Shown here piece after piece: positions 8,448 through 16,363 of a stretch of 64,000 nucleotides of DNA. The DNA is from Geoanaerobacter pelophilus. Lineage in GTDB: Bacteria; Desulfobacterota; Desulfuromonadia; Geobacterales; DSM-12255. The notes below the pieces were generated by a model. It saw only the letters and a list, made by a program, of their open reading frames with translations, was not told where the DNA came from and searched no databases. The translations under genes and the position numbers were made by a program. The first letter of the stretch is position 1. The number at the start of each line of letters is the position of its first letter. Location: positions 248,001 through 312,000 of the forward strand of contig NZ_JAHCVJ010000004.1 of assembly GCF_018476885.1 (NCBI RefSeq), given 5' to 3'.

Positions 8448-9703
8448 GATAATACCGGTAACACCGTGCCGCCTTCCGGAATAACATAGGCTGCAAAATC
8501 ATCCGGCAGCAACCCTTCGGCCACGGCCATCGCCTCAACCAGCGACCGTGCCGGGGTCATTCCCATGGTGCGCACCTCTTCGGGCGGCAGGGCAGATACC
8601 AAGATAATCCGAAAACTCTGAGCTTTCCACAGCAGGGAATACGCGGTCTGGCCATTGATTTCGTAATGGGAGCGCAGTCTTGATTCAAAGGCCGACAGCT
8701 CCTGATAGCGGAACCAGTCAAAGAAAGTGGCGTTACCATAGCCGTCCCGACATTCGGCCAGCAGGATCATGACGCCGCCATCCCTGATCGCCTGGCTTGC
8801 GTACTCCATAGACTTGTGTGCCTGGATCAGGTTGATGTCTTTGGGAAAACCGCCGCAGGAGACCAGCACCAGGTCGGCTTTCTCCTTGAGATGGTAACTG
8901 AACTGCTCCCCGTAAAAACGGCATCCGTCAGCAAAGGCAGTAGCCCAGTCTCCGGCAAAACAGGCAATGATCCGCTTCCCCGGGCCGAGAACGGTATTGA
9001 GAATAAAAGCCGGCTCCACCATGGCGCACGCGTCGGCCATGGCCTGATGCACCGGGTTCTCCTCCAGATTGCCGGTAACCGCCTTCGGGTTCTTGCCAGC
9101 CCCTTCCCCAGGGTTCAATACGGCAAAATGGCTTGCCATGCAGCTCTTCCGGCTCGCCACGCCGGGTAATATGCTCTTGCGACCCCCGCCGAACCCGGCA
9201 AAGTAGTGAAAACCGATGGTGCCGGTAAGGATGACCCGGTCCGCCTCAGCTACCGTCCGGTTAATCTCGACCTCGACACCGCCTGACGTCTTCCCCAGAT
9301 AAACCAGTTTCCCCGGATCGTCACATTCGTGGTCAGTCACCTTGATACGACCGAAGAGCGGGCCGAGGATCCTGCGATGCTCGGCTTCGGTCTGCTTGCG
9401 ATGGATTCCCAGGGCAATGATGATCTCAATCCGGCTATCGTCAATCCCGGCGAGGTTCAAACGGTTGACCAGGATCGGCAGATAAACCTCGCTGCCGGTA
9501 TAGCGAGTAACATCCGAGGTTATGATCACCACCCGGTCGCTGGCCTTGAATGACGCAATCACAGAAGCGCAGCCTTCTATGGCTTCGGCAATCAACTCCT
9601 CCGGCGATGTGGCAGGAACAGCCGGGCTGGCCGCTATCTCGCCGCGCAGCCGCTCGGGAGGCATGCTGATATCAAATGAGGTCTCACCGTATTTCAGCTT
9701 CAT
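8444..9703 (-). CDS. larA: Nickel-dependent lactate racemase family protein
   Basis: 419 residues, matching LarA/DUF2088 proteins over the full length. Family landmarks are SDVTRYTG (about 64-71), ALGIHRKQ (about 101), the HYFAGFGGGRKSILPG block (about 167-182) with the His and the cofactor-region Lys, and MASH (about 189-192). The enzyme interconverts D- and L-lactate or a related 2-hydroxyacid using a nickel-pincer nucleotide. Placement before glcD-glcF suggests that both lactate isomers are funnelled to one oxidase. The cofactor genes larB, larC and larE are not in the window. The last codons run into a palindromic repeat. Confidence 0.88.
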   Translation of the reverse strand: MKLKYGETSFDISMPPERLRGEIAASPAVPATSPEELIAEAIEGCASVIASFKASDRVVIITSDVTRYTGSEVYLPILVNRLNLAGIDDSRIEIIIALGIHRKQTEAEHRRILGPLFGRIKVTDHECDDPGKLVYLGKTSGGVEVEINRTVAEADRVILTGTIGFHYFAGFGGGRKSILPGVASRKSCMASHFAVLNPGEGAGKNPKAVTGNLEENPVHQAMADACAMVEPAFILNTVLGPGKRIIACFAGDWATAFADGCRFYGEQFSYHLKEKADLVLVSCGGFPKDINLIQAHKSMEYASQAIRDGGVMILLAECRDGYGNATFFDWFRYQELSAFESRLRSHYEINGQTAYSLLWKAQSFRIILVSALPPEEVRTMGMTPARSLVEAMAVAEGLLPDDFAAYVIPEGGTVLPVLS

Positions 9704-9804
9704 AACTGGTTGATGATAACGGAGTGTGCCAATGATGGCAAGGAATTATCCCTTTTGTCCTCCAAGCAAAACAGATTTTATTTGCCGGTCAAAGCAAAAA
9801 CTAT

Positions 9805-9833
9805 TTGACATCTAAACTTCTTCAATTTATAAA
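9805..9833 (+). promoter_or_regulatory. Promoter of tRNA-Phe
   Basis: TTGACA (9805-9810), a 17-base spacer and TATAAA (9828-9833): an almost perfect sigma-70 promoter 13 bases before the tRNA, as expected for a stable RNA gene. Confidence 0.85.
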
Positions 9834-9846
9834 ATATGACTTCTTC

Positions 9847-9922
9847 GCCCAGGTAGCTCAGTCGGTAGAGCAGAGGATTGAAAATCCTCGTGTCGGCGGT
9901 TCGATTCCGTCCCTGGGCACCA
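9847..9922 (+). tRNA. tRNA-Phe (GAA)
   Basis: 76 bases including encoded CCA. The acceptor stem pairs GCCCAGG with CCTGGGC, the D arm has AGCTCAGTCGGTAGAGC, the anticodon loop is TTGAAAA flanked by GAGGA/TCCTC, and the T arm carries GGTTCGATTCC. Anticodon GAA reads Phe. Confidence 0.97.
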
Positions 9923-9933
9923 CTTAATAAATT

Positions 9934-9969
9934 AAAAGGCCTCGCGATACCGACCGCGAGGCCTTTTTT
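9934..9969 (+). terminator. Terminator of tRNA-Phe
   Basis: AAAAGGCCTCGCG pairs with CGCGAGGCCTTTT around an 8-base loop, followed by more T. This is a classic intrinsic terminator 12 bases after the tRNA. Confidence 0.9.
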
Positions 9970-10348
9970 CTATTTAACATCATTTTTTCGTTTATGGCAG
10001 TGCCGGCCATTAATTGCCCTGTGATGGCTTCGTCAGCATCTATACTGATGCAACCATCTGGCGCAGTTTTGAGATGTCCCGTATCTGGGGAGCAGCGACA
10101 AGGCCACCTCGCCGGTCACCATGCCACGAATTGGTTGCTGCCTGCCAGGGGCTGGCAGGTTGCTGTCCAGCAGCATGTGCGAGATTTCGCGCAAATCGAG
10201 TTTAAGGATTGGTCTACCTGCCTCATCCCTTCGCCATTGGCTTTCGGAAAAATAAGGGGCGATGCTGCCCAGTTGCCAACCATATGTTACTATTAAAAAT
10301 ATTGCAAAGACCCGAGTGAGCGCTACCCATGGCGGAAGGATTTACTTC
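9970..10348. other. Gene-free stretch upstream of xdhC
   Basis: 379 bases with no convincing gene. A minus-strand frame of about 60 codons (10033-10220) is open and has protein-like composition but no start signal or recognisable family. The part next to xdhC is AT-rich and may hold its promoter. Confidence 0.5.
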
Positions 10349-11116
10349 ATGACCGATCTGGAACTGTATGAAGAGATGGTGCGGCTCTCCCGCCGGGGAG
10401 AGCCTTATACCCTGGTCACCGTGGTGGCCAATAGTGGCTCGTCCCCCCGCAAGGCCGGCGCCAAGATGCTGGTGCGGAGTGACGGCAGCTTTCTTGGCAG
10501 TGTTGGTGGCGGCCGGGTGGAGAATGAATCTGTCAATGCGGCTCTTGCGGCGCTCAAGGACGAGACGCCGCGAACCCTTGATTTTGTCTTGACCGAGGAA
10601 AACGGCTTTGCCTGCGGCGGCAGCATGTCGGTCTTCATCGAGCCCCATGGGCGTCGTCCGCTGTTGGTCCTGTTCGGAGCCGGTCATATCGGGCGGGCAG
10701 TGGCAGCACTGGCCAACGGCTGCGGTTTCCGGGTGGTCGTGGTGGATGAACGGCCCGACTGTGCCGTTACAGAGCTGCTCCCCGGCGCCGATGAAATTAT
10801 CTGCGCCACGGTTGCCGACGCCTTCGCCCATCTGCATCCGGACAAGGAAAGCTTTGTGGTGATCGCCACGCCCGGCCATGTTTCAGACTTCGACGCGGTA
10901 CGGGGCTGCCTGGCGACCGAGGCAGGTTTCATCGGCCTTTTGGGTAGCCGGCGTAAGCGTGAGGCCCTGCTCAAGACTCTTGAAGAAGAGGGATTCGATG
11001 CAGCTCAGAGGACACGGGTGGTGACACCGGTGGGGCTCGATATCGGCGCGCAGACACCAGAGGAGATAGCGGTTAGTATTGTCGGCCAGTTGATCTCCAT
11101 AGTGAGAAGGAAATGA
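10349..11116 (+). CDS. xdhC: XdhC/CoxI family protein
   Basis: 255 residues from the ATG with GGAAGGA 8 bases upstream; an upstream in-frame extension of 29 codons lacks such a site. The N-terminal XdhC/CoxI domain has the family ACGG motif (about 86-89) after the SGSSPRKAGAKM segment. The C-terminal half is a Rossmann fold with LFGAGHIGRAVA (about 105-116) and GLLGSRRK (about 200). XdhC proteins bind molybdenum cofactor, promote its sulfuration and insert it into xanthine-dehydrogenase-type enzymes. The gene overlaps the next one by 4 bases (ATGA). No molybdenum hydroxylase is in the window, so the client enzyme is elsewhere. Confidence 0.87.
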   Translation: MTDLELYEEMVRLSRRGEPYTLVTVVANSGSSPRKAGAKMLVRSDGSFLGSVGGGRVENESVNAALAALKDETPRTLDFVLTEENGFACGGSMSVFIEPHGRRPLLVLFGAGHIGRAVAALANGCGFRVVVVDERPDCAVTELLPGADEIICATVADAFAHLHPDKESFVVIATPGHVSDFDAVRGCLATEAGFIGLLGSRRKREALLKTLEEEGFDAAQRTRVVTPVGLDIGAQTPEEIAVSIVGQLISIVRRK

Positions 11117-11712
11117 GTGGCTCAGTGGCTGCCATCGTGCTCGCGGCGGGGCAATCTACCCGCATGGGGCGCTGCAAACAGCTGCTGCCGTTGGGTGAGA
11201 CTACGGTAATTGGCCATTGCCTCAATGCCCTCATGGCTGGCGGCGCCGCTGAGATCGTGGTGGTCGTTTCAGAAACGGGGCATGAGGTGGCCGAGGCAGT
11301 CCGGGACTATCCCGCACGGGTCGTTGTCAATCATGCTCCCGGTGGAGACATGTCATCCTCCGTGCGGACAGGGCGTGACTCACTGGCCAGGGAAGAAAGC
11401 GGCGTCATTGTCCACCTCTGCGATTATCCGCTGGTTGCCGCGCCCACCATCAGCAGCATGATCCTTGCACATCGCAAGTCACCGGACAGCATTATCATCC
11501 CCTGCAACCGGAACCGGCGGGGCCATCCGCTGCTATTTCCCCTGTCGGTTCTTGACGAATTGGGACATGAGCAGATTCTCCGCGATCTGGTTCGTCGGGA
11601 GCCAAACCGGATTATCTGTATTGCTGTCGAAGATCCCGGCGTGCTGCTGGACATGGATACCCCTGAGGATTACCGGCGTATCTGCGACATAAAAGCGATG
11701 AAGGGCGCATAA
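11113..11712 (+). CDS. mocA: MocA-like molybdenum cofactor nucleotidyltransferase
   Basis: 199 residues with the MobA/MocA nucleotidyltransferase signature LAAGQSTRMGRCKQLLPLG at 11-29 and the metal-site stretch HLCDYPLV near 100. MocA enzymes attach CMP to molybdopterin-molybdate to make the cytosine-dinucleotide cofactor used by molybdenum hydroxylases. Translational coupling to xdhC by a 4-base overlap supports a joint role in cofactor maturation. Distinction from other NTP-transferase relatives rests mainly on this context. Confidence 0.83.
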   Translation: MSGSVAAIVLAAGQSTRMGRCKQLLPLGETTVIGHCLNALMAGGAAEIVVVVSETGHEVAEAVRDYPARVVVNHAPGGDMSSSVRTGRDSLAREESGVIVHLCDYPLVAAPTISSMILAHRKSPDSIIIPCNRNRRGHPLLFPLSVLDELGHEQILRDLVRREPNRIICIAVEDPGVLLDMDTPEDYRRICDIKAMKGA

Positions 11713-11812
11713 TACAACCGCCAAGAGAACGGATGAGGTTATTCTGCCAAAGACACCTGACGCAACCTTGAGACATCCCGCAGCACTGGTGCTCCGAACA
11801 TTCGGCTGAATG

Positions 11813-13177
11813 TTAGGTGCTCAATTCAGCCGCGCCCCTTAGCACCCTGATCTGCCCCCACTTGCCGCTTCTAAAGCGCAGCGACCAAATCACCGCGGTA
11901 GCAAATACGAACAAGGTAGCCAACGTCCATTCCGCCACCAGGTCGGGCCTAATCCAGTCAAGCAGCCAGAGCAAGGCCAGGAATACCGCGGTACATACAA
12001 AGAACGTGCGGGCGAGCCACTGGGTATCGCCTGCGGCGGCAAGGACACAGCCGATCATGATATTGGCTGCATCGAACAGGCAGTAGCAGGCAACGAATTT
12101 CATAAGCAACGAGCCGGTCGCTATGATGCTGGCACTTTCCGGGCCGCTGCCGGCAAAGACGGTCATCAACGGTTCCGAGGCAGTGGCGAACAGGGCCGCC
12201 ATAGCCAGCATCCACACTTCGCAAACAGCCAAAGCTTGCCAGGCAATTGCCGGCACCTCCCCGTCATTGCCTGCGCCGCGGGCGTGGCCCACCAGAATGC
12301 TCGTAGCCTGGCCGAGGCCCAAGGCAGGGAAGAAGGCAGCGCCGTTGATTCTGAAAGCAATGCTCGATGCGGCCAGCTCCACGGTGCCCAACCGACCGAC
12401 CACTACTAGAAAGAGGGTCCAGGCCGCCAGCTCGCCGCTGATCCGCAACCCCATCGGCATGGCGAGAGAGAGGAAGCGGCGGAACTCCTGGCGGTCGAGC
12501 CGCCTGGCAGTGGCATTGCCAAAGCCCCCCGCCCGAACAAACAGCAGCAGGTAGATAAAAGCTGCCATTGCCTGAGCGCTTACCGTTGCCAGGGCAGCGC
12601 CGGTAATACCCAGCCGTGGCATCCCCAATTCACCCAACACCAGCCCCCAGGCCAGCAAGGCATTTATTGCAAACGATACGAAGGTTACCCCGGTGACAAT
12701 TACCGGTCGGCCGATGCCTGAGAGCCAACCAGTCAGAGCACTTCCAAAGACCGGGAAGAATGAGCAGGTCATGCAGACCAGGAAATAGGACCGCTCGGCC
12801 TGCGCTACCAGTGGTGCATGACCGGCCAGCAGAAAGAGCTGGGCGATCGGCCAGGCAAAAACCAGGGCCGCGATGCCGGCAGCCAGCGAGGTGTAGATGC
12901 CAAGCCAGGTGGCAGCATGAACCCCTTGCTCGTCCCCGCGCCCATGGCAGTGAGCGACGAAGGTTCCCGCATAGCCGGCTGTGCCGAAAAGAAAGCCCTG
13001 GAACAGGATCACCGCCATCCCCGCCGGGCCGATCGCCGCCATCGCCTCGCTGGAGTGGCGCGACAGGACAATGGCATCAATGATCTGCATCACGGTAATG
13101 GCAGACGTGGACAGAATGATGGGGAGCGCCAGTTTTAGCAGACGAGGGACATGGTGAAACTTCATGACGTTTGCCAC
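11813..13177 (-). CDS. MATE family efflux transporter
   Basis: 454 residues with about 12 hydrophobic segments in two similar halves, typical of MATE (NorM/DinF) exporters in the inner membrane that expel cationic compounds in exchange for Na+ or H+. The N-terminal LALPIILSTSAITVMQIIDAI pattern is usual for the family. The GTG at 13177 overlaps the tex stop by one base; an ATG four codons later is an equally possible start, and neither has a clear ribosome binding site. Substrate unknown. Confidence 0.85.
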   Translation of the reverse strand: MANVMKFHHVPRLLKLALPIILSTSAITVMQIIDAIVLSRHSSEAMAAIGPAGMAVILFQGFLFGTAGYAGTFVAHCHGRGDEQGVHAATWLGIYTSLAAGIAALVFAWPIAQLFLLAGHAPLVAQAERSYFLVCMTCSFFPVFGSALTGWLSGIGRPVIVTGVTFVSFAINALLAWGLVLGELGMPRLGITGAALATVSAQAMAAFIYLLLFVRAGGFGNATARRLDRQEFRRFLSLAMPMGLRISGELAAWTLFLVVVGRLGTVELAASSIAFRINGAAFFPALGLGQATSILVGHARGAGNDGEVPAIAWQALAVCEVWMLAMAALFATASEPLMTVFAGSGPESASIIATGSLLMKFVACYCLFDAANIMIGCVLAAAGDTQWLARTFFVCTAVFLALLWLLDWIRPDLVAEWTLATLFVFATAVIWSLRFRSGKWGQIRVLRGAAELST

Positions 13178-15465
13178 TACCGCTTGACCCGAAAACCGGC
13201 CTTGGCCATGCCGCTCAGGTCCAGCCCCCCCTTGGCGACGGTCGGTGCGGGCGTTACCTCTTTCGCCGCTCTGGTTCGTTCCGGCTTCTGACCGCCACCG
13301 GTCTCGGCCTCCTTGATGGAGAGGGCGATCCGCTTGCGTTGGAGATCGGCCGAGAGCACCTTGACCTTTACCAGCTCCCCTACCCTTACCGCATCGTTGG
13401 GGTCCTTGATGAACCGGTTTGCCAGGTGACTGACATGCACCAGCCCGTCCTGGTGCACGCCGATATCGACAAAGGCACCGAAGGCAGTAACATTGGTCAC
13501 CACCCCCTGCAGGACCATCCCCTCTTGCAGATCACTGATCTCCCGGATGTCGTCGCGGAAAGCCGCGGTCTCGAACGCCTTGCGCGGATCGCGCCCCGGC
13601 TTTTTCAACTCCTCGACAATGTCGCGCAAAGTCGGCAAACCCACCTCGGCAGTGACGTAGCGCTTCAGGTCGATGCGGGCCGCCAGGGCCGGATCGCCGG
13701 TCAACTGTTCCAGACTCGCTCCCAGATCAGCGGCCATCGCCTCCACCACAGCGTAGCGCTCGGGATGTACGGCACTGTTGTCCAGCGGGTGGCTGCCCCA
13801 CCGGATCCTGAGGAAACCTGCTGCCTGCTCAAACGCCTTGGCCCCGAAACGGGGTACCTTGAGCAGCGCCTGGCGGGTCGGGAACGGCCCGTTTTCGTCG
13901 CGGTACTTGGCAATGGCCTTGGCCAGCGACTGCCCCAAACCGGAAACATAGGAGAGCAACGCCCAGGAGGCAGTATTGAGATCTACCCCGACAAAGTTGA
14001 CGCATGACTCCACGACATCGTCCAGCGCCTTTTTGAGCATGGTCTGGCTGACATCGTGCTGGTACTGTCCGACGCCGATACTCTTGGGGTCTACCTTGAC
14101 CAGCTCGGCCAGCGGGTCCTGCAGCCGCCGGGCAATGGAGATGGCACCCCGCACCGTCAGGTCCAGCTCAGGAAACTCCTCGCGGGCAATATCCGAGGCC
14201 GAATAAACGCTGGCCCCAGCCTCGCTCACCATCACCACTGCGATATGCTTGCCTGCCTCGGCCAGGGTTTCCTTGGTAAACAGTTCCATCTCCCGACCGG
14301 CAGTGCCGTTGCCAATGGCGATCATCTCGATGGCGTGATTCTCCACCAGCCGCAGCAGCTCTTTTTTGCTCTGGGGCACCCGCCCTTCGCCGGTGTGGGG
14401 GTAGATGGTGACATGCTCCAGGAACCGACCGGTGCCGTCAAGCGCCGCCAGTTTGGAGCCGGTGCGCAATCCGGGGTCGATCCCCAGTACTCGCTTGCCT
14501 CCGGCAGGCGACGCCAGCAGAAGGTTGCGCAGGTTTTGGGCAAAGACCGTGATGGCGGCCTCGTCAGCCAGGTTCTTGGCCTGGAGCCGCAACTCGCCCT
14601 CGATGGAAATGGCAATCAGCCGCTTGTAGGCATCCTCTGCCACTGCTTCGAGCAGCGAACGGAAGATGCTCTCTCTCTTGGCCAGCCGTTTCTTGAGCCC
14701 GGCCAGGATCTCCTCAACAGGCGCCAGGATCGAGAGTAGCAGCACCTCCTCCTTCTCGCCCCGGCGCATGGCCAGCATCCGGTGGGAAGGAACGCTTTTC
14801 AGCGGCTCCTGATAGTCGTAGTACATCTCGAACTTGGTTACCTGGTCACGTTTGTCGCTTGACACCCGCGAACTGAAAATCCCCTGTTCCCAGGTGAGCC
14901 TCCGCACCATGGCCCGGGCATCGGCATCGTCTGAGAGCCGCTCGGCCAGGATATGGCCGGCCCCTTCCAGGGCAGCGCGGGCATCAGGCACCTCTTTCTC
15001 AAGGTCCACAAAGGGCAGGGCCGCTTCCTCCAGCGTACCAGTGGTCAGCTCCTGTGCGGCAATCAGCTCAGCCAGCGGCTCCAACCCGCGTTCACGGGCG
15101 ATGGTAGCCTTGGTGCGCCGTTTTGGTTTATACGGCAAATAGAGGTCTTCCAGCTCTGTCTTCAGGCGAGTCGTCTCGATCCGGGCCTGTAGTTCCGGAG
15201 TCAGTTTCCCCTGCTCGCCGATGGTGGAGAGAATCGAGACCTTGCGTTCTTCCAGCTCTCCGAAATACGCGTACCGCTCCTCGATGGTGCGGATCTGCAC
15301 CTCGTCCAGCTCACCGGTCTGCTCCTTGCGGTAACGGGCAATGAAGGGAACCGTAGCACCCTCGGCTAGCAGTTCAACGGTCTGCTGTACCTGGAACGGC
15401 TTGAGGCCGGTTTCGTCAATAATATAAGAAATAATAGTAGTTAGTTGGCTGTCATTGATGCTCAT
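13177..15465 (-). CDS. tex: Tex-family RNA-binding transcription accessory protein
   Basis: 762 residues from the ATG preceded by GAGGAG; a 28-codon upstream extension is rejected because it lacks a site and is not conserved in style. Domain order matches Tex: N-terminal helical region with PFIARYRKE (about 45), YqgF-like RNase H fold with LGIDPGLRTG (near 328), helix-hairpin-helix repeats (GLGQSLAKAI; VPRFGAKAF), and a C-terminal S1 RNA-binding domain (about 648-718) ending in a basic tail. Tex binds nucleic acid and influences transcription and translation in the cytoplasm. It shares one base with the MATE gene, implying co-transcription. Confidence 0.94.
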   Translation of the reverse strand: MSINDSQLTTIISYIIDETGLKPFQVQQTVELLAEGATVPFIARYRKEQTGELDEVQIRTIEERYAYFGELEERKVSILSTIGEQGKLTPELQARIETTRLKTELEDLYLPYKPKRRTKATIARERGLEPLAELIAAQELTTGTLEEAALPFVDLEKEVPDARAALEGAGHILAERLSDDADARAMVRRLTWEQGIFSSRVSSDKRDQVTKFEMYYDYQEPLKSVPSHRMLAMRRGEKEEVLLLSILAPVEEILAGLKKRLAKRESIFRSLLEAVAEDAYKRLIAISIEGELRLQAKNLADEAAITVFAQNLRNLLLASPAGGKRVLGIDPGLRTGSKLAALDGTGRFLEHVTIYPHTGEGRVPQSKKELLRLVENHAIEMIAIGNGTAGREMELFTKETLAEAGKHIAVVMVSEAGASVYSASDIAREEFPELDLTVRGAISIARRLQDPLAELVKVDPKSIGVGQYQHDVSQTMLKKALDDVVESCVNFVGVDLNTASWALLSYVSGLGQSLAKAIAKYRDENGPFPTRQALLKVPRFGAKAFEQAAGFLRIRWGSHPLDNSAVHPERYAVVEAMAADLGASLEQLTGDPALAARIDLKRYVTAEVGLPTLRDIVEELKKPGRDPRKAFETAAFRDDIREISDLQEGMVLQGVVTNVTAFGAFVDIGVHQDGLVHVSHLANRFIKDPNDAVRVGELVKVKVLSADLQRKRIALSIKEAETGGGQKPERTRAAKEVTPAPTVAKGGLDLSGMAKAGFRVKR

Positions 15466-15574
15466 TGCTGCTCCTCTATGCTGGGTGTATCGCCGGTCTC
15501 TGCGGGCCGAGCATACTACTACAGCTCGACCGGAATAGGAAGGGGGCAAGCGACAACATTGTCATTATGAAATG

Positions 15575-15605
15575 AAAAAGCCCCGCCGGGCAGCGGGGCT
15601 TTTTT
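15575..15605 (-). terminator. Intrinsic terminator after ydbL
   Basis: AAAAAGCCCCGC and GCGGGGCTTTTTT flank a 6-base loop. It is symmetrical enough to work both ways; on the minus strand it ends the ydbH-ydbL operon 20 bases after ydbL. Confidence 0.9.
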
Positions 15606-15624
15606 GCTAGCGATGACGCAGTGG

Positions 15625-16284
15625 TTACTTCTGCACCCATCTACCGTTTGCCAGCTGTATCCACCACCCCGGCTTTGCCTCGTCCCGTTTGGTTTCGGCG
15701 TAGCTGGCAGCCGATTTGCCGAGCAGCTGGTCCATGGCAGCCTTGGTAACCGGCTGCTTGCTGATTTTAAGTATCGCCTTTGCCATGCCGGTTATCACCA
15801 CTTTGCGGCTCTCGTTCTCCCCTTTCACCAGCGCTTCATCCTGGGGCGTTACCTTGGCCTTGTCTTTCACCGAGATCAACCCTTGGCTGGACAGACCAAC
15901 AGCGCCGCTGGCAAAGAGTTCATGGAGTCTTTTCAGGTTCCGGTTCATGTCCTCATATGCCTTGGAGACTTCCGGCATGCCCGCCAGTTCTACGGCAAGG
16001 TCGTCGGCGACGTTTTCTGCCGCATGAGCGGCAGCAACAAAAGAAAACGAGGGGATTCGGTTGAAGAGGCGGCTGAGCGGCTTGTCCTCAGGGGGTTTGT
16101 TCGTATCACCCGGCTGCTTGTCCAATGGCACGCTCTTGTCCCCTCCACTCTTGAGCATCATCTCATCAACAGACTTATAGGCGTCTTTGACCGCTTTTTC
16201 CGGGAAATAGACATTGACTGTTATGATTGCGCACGACACCAACAACCCTGAAACACCGGCAAGCAGCAGTTTTAATATTTTCAT
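15625..16284 (-). CDS. ydbL: DUF1318 (YdbL-like) lipoprotein
   Basis: 219 residues from the ATG at 16284; the 60-codon extension upstream is not supported. It has a lipoprotein signal with lipobox LVSC, Cys18 being the lipid site. Residues 20-45 (ITVNVYFPEKAVKDAYKSVD) resemble the short YnbE-type segment. The C-terminal half is a DUF1318/YdbL domain ending in ANGRWVQK, like the GxNGxW ending of E. coli YdbL. In E. coli ydbH-ynbE-ydbL encode an intermembrane lipid-transport bridge and its helper. Here ydbL directly follows ydbH by 79 bases and no separate ynbE is seen, so this protein may combine both roles (inference). Confidence 0.78.
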   Translation of the reverse strand: MKILKLLLAGVSGLLVSCAIITVNVYFPEKAVKDAYKSVDEMMLKSGGDKSVPLDKQPGDTNKPPEDKPLSRLFNRIPSFSFVAAAHAAENVADDLAVELAGMPEVSKAYEDMNRNLKRLHELFASGAVGLSSQGLISVKDKAKVTPQDEALVKGENESRKVVITGMAKAILKISKQPVTKAAMDQLLGKSAASYAETKRDEAKPGWWIQLANGRWVQK

Positions 16285-16363
16285 ACGGTAACCCCCGAAA
16301 AAGATAATCACTATAAGCTCAACTATACCATAGAGCCTGGTCGATTGAAATCCGGCTTCCAGC

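Noticed and set aside
10033-10220. Open minus-strand frame with protein-like composition upstream of xdhC
   Set aside because: About 60 codons without a credible start or ribosome binding site and no family recognised; could be a remnant but the sequence alone does not support it.
9994-10296. Plus-strand 100-codon frame before xdhC
   Set aside because: Composition is not protein-like and there is no ribosome binding site; the xdhC start at 10349 is well supported.
11797-11814. Hairpin AACATTC-GGCT-GAATGTT between mocA and the MATE gene
   Set aside because: Only 7 bp and no T run; too weak to call a terminator.
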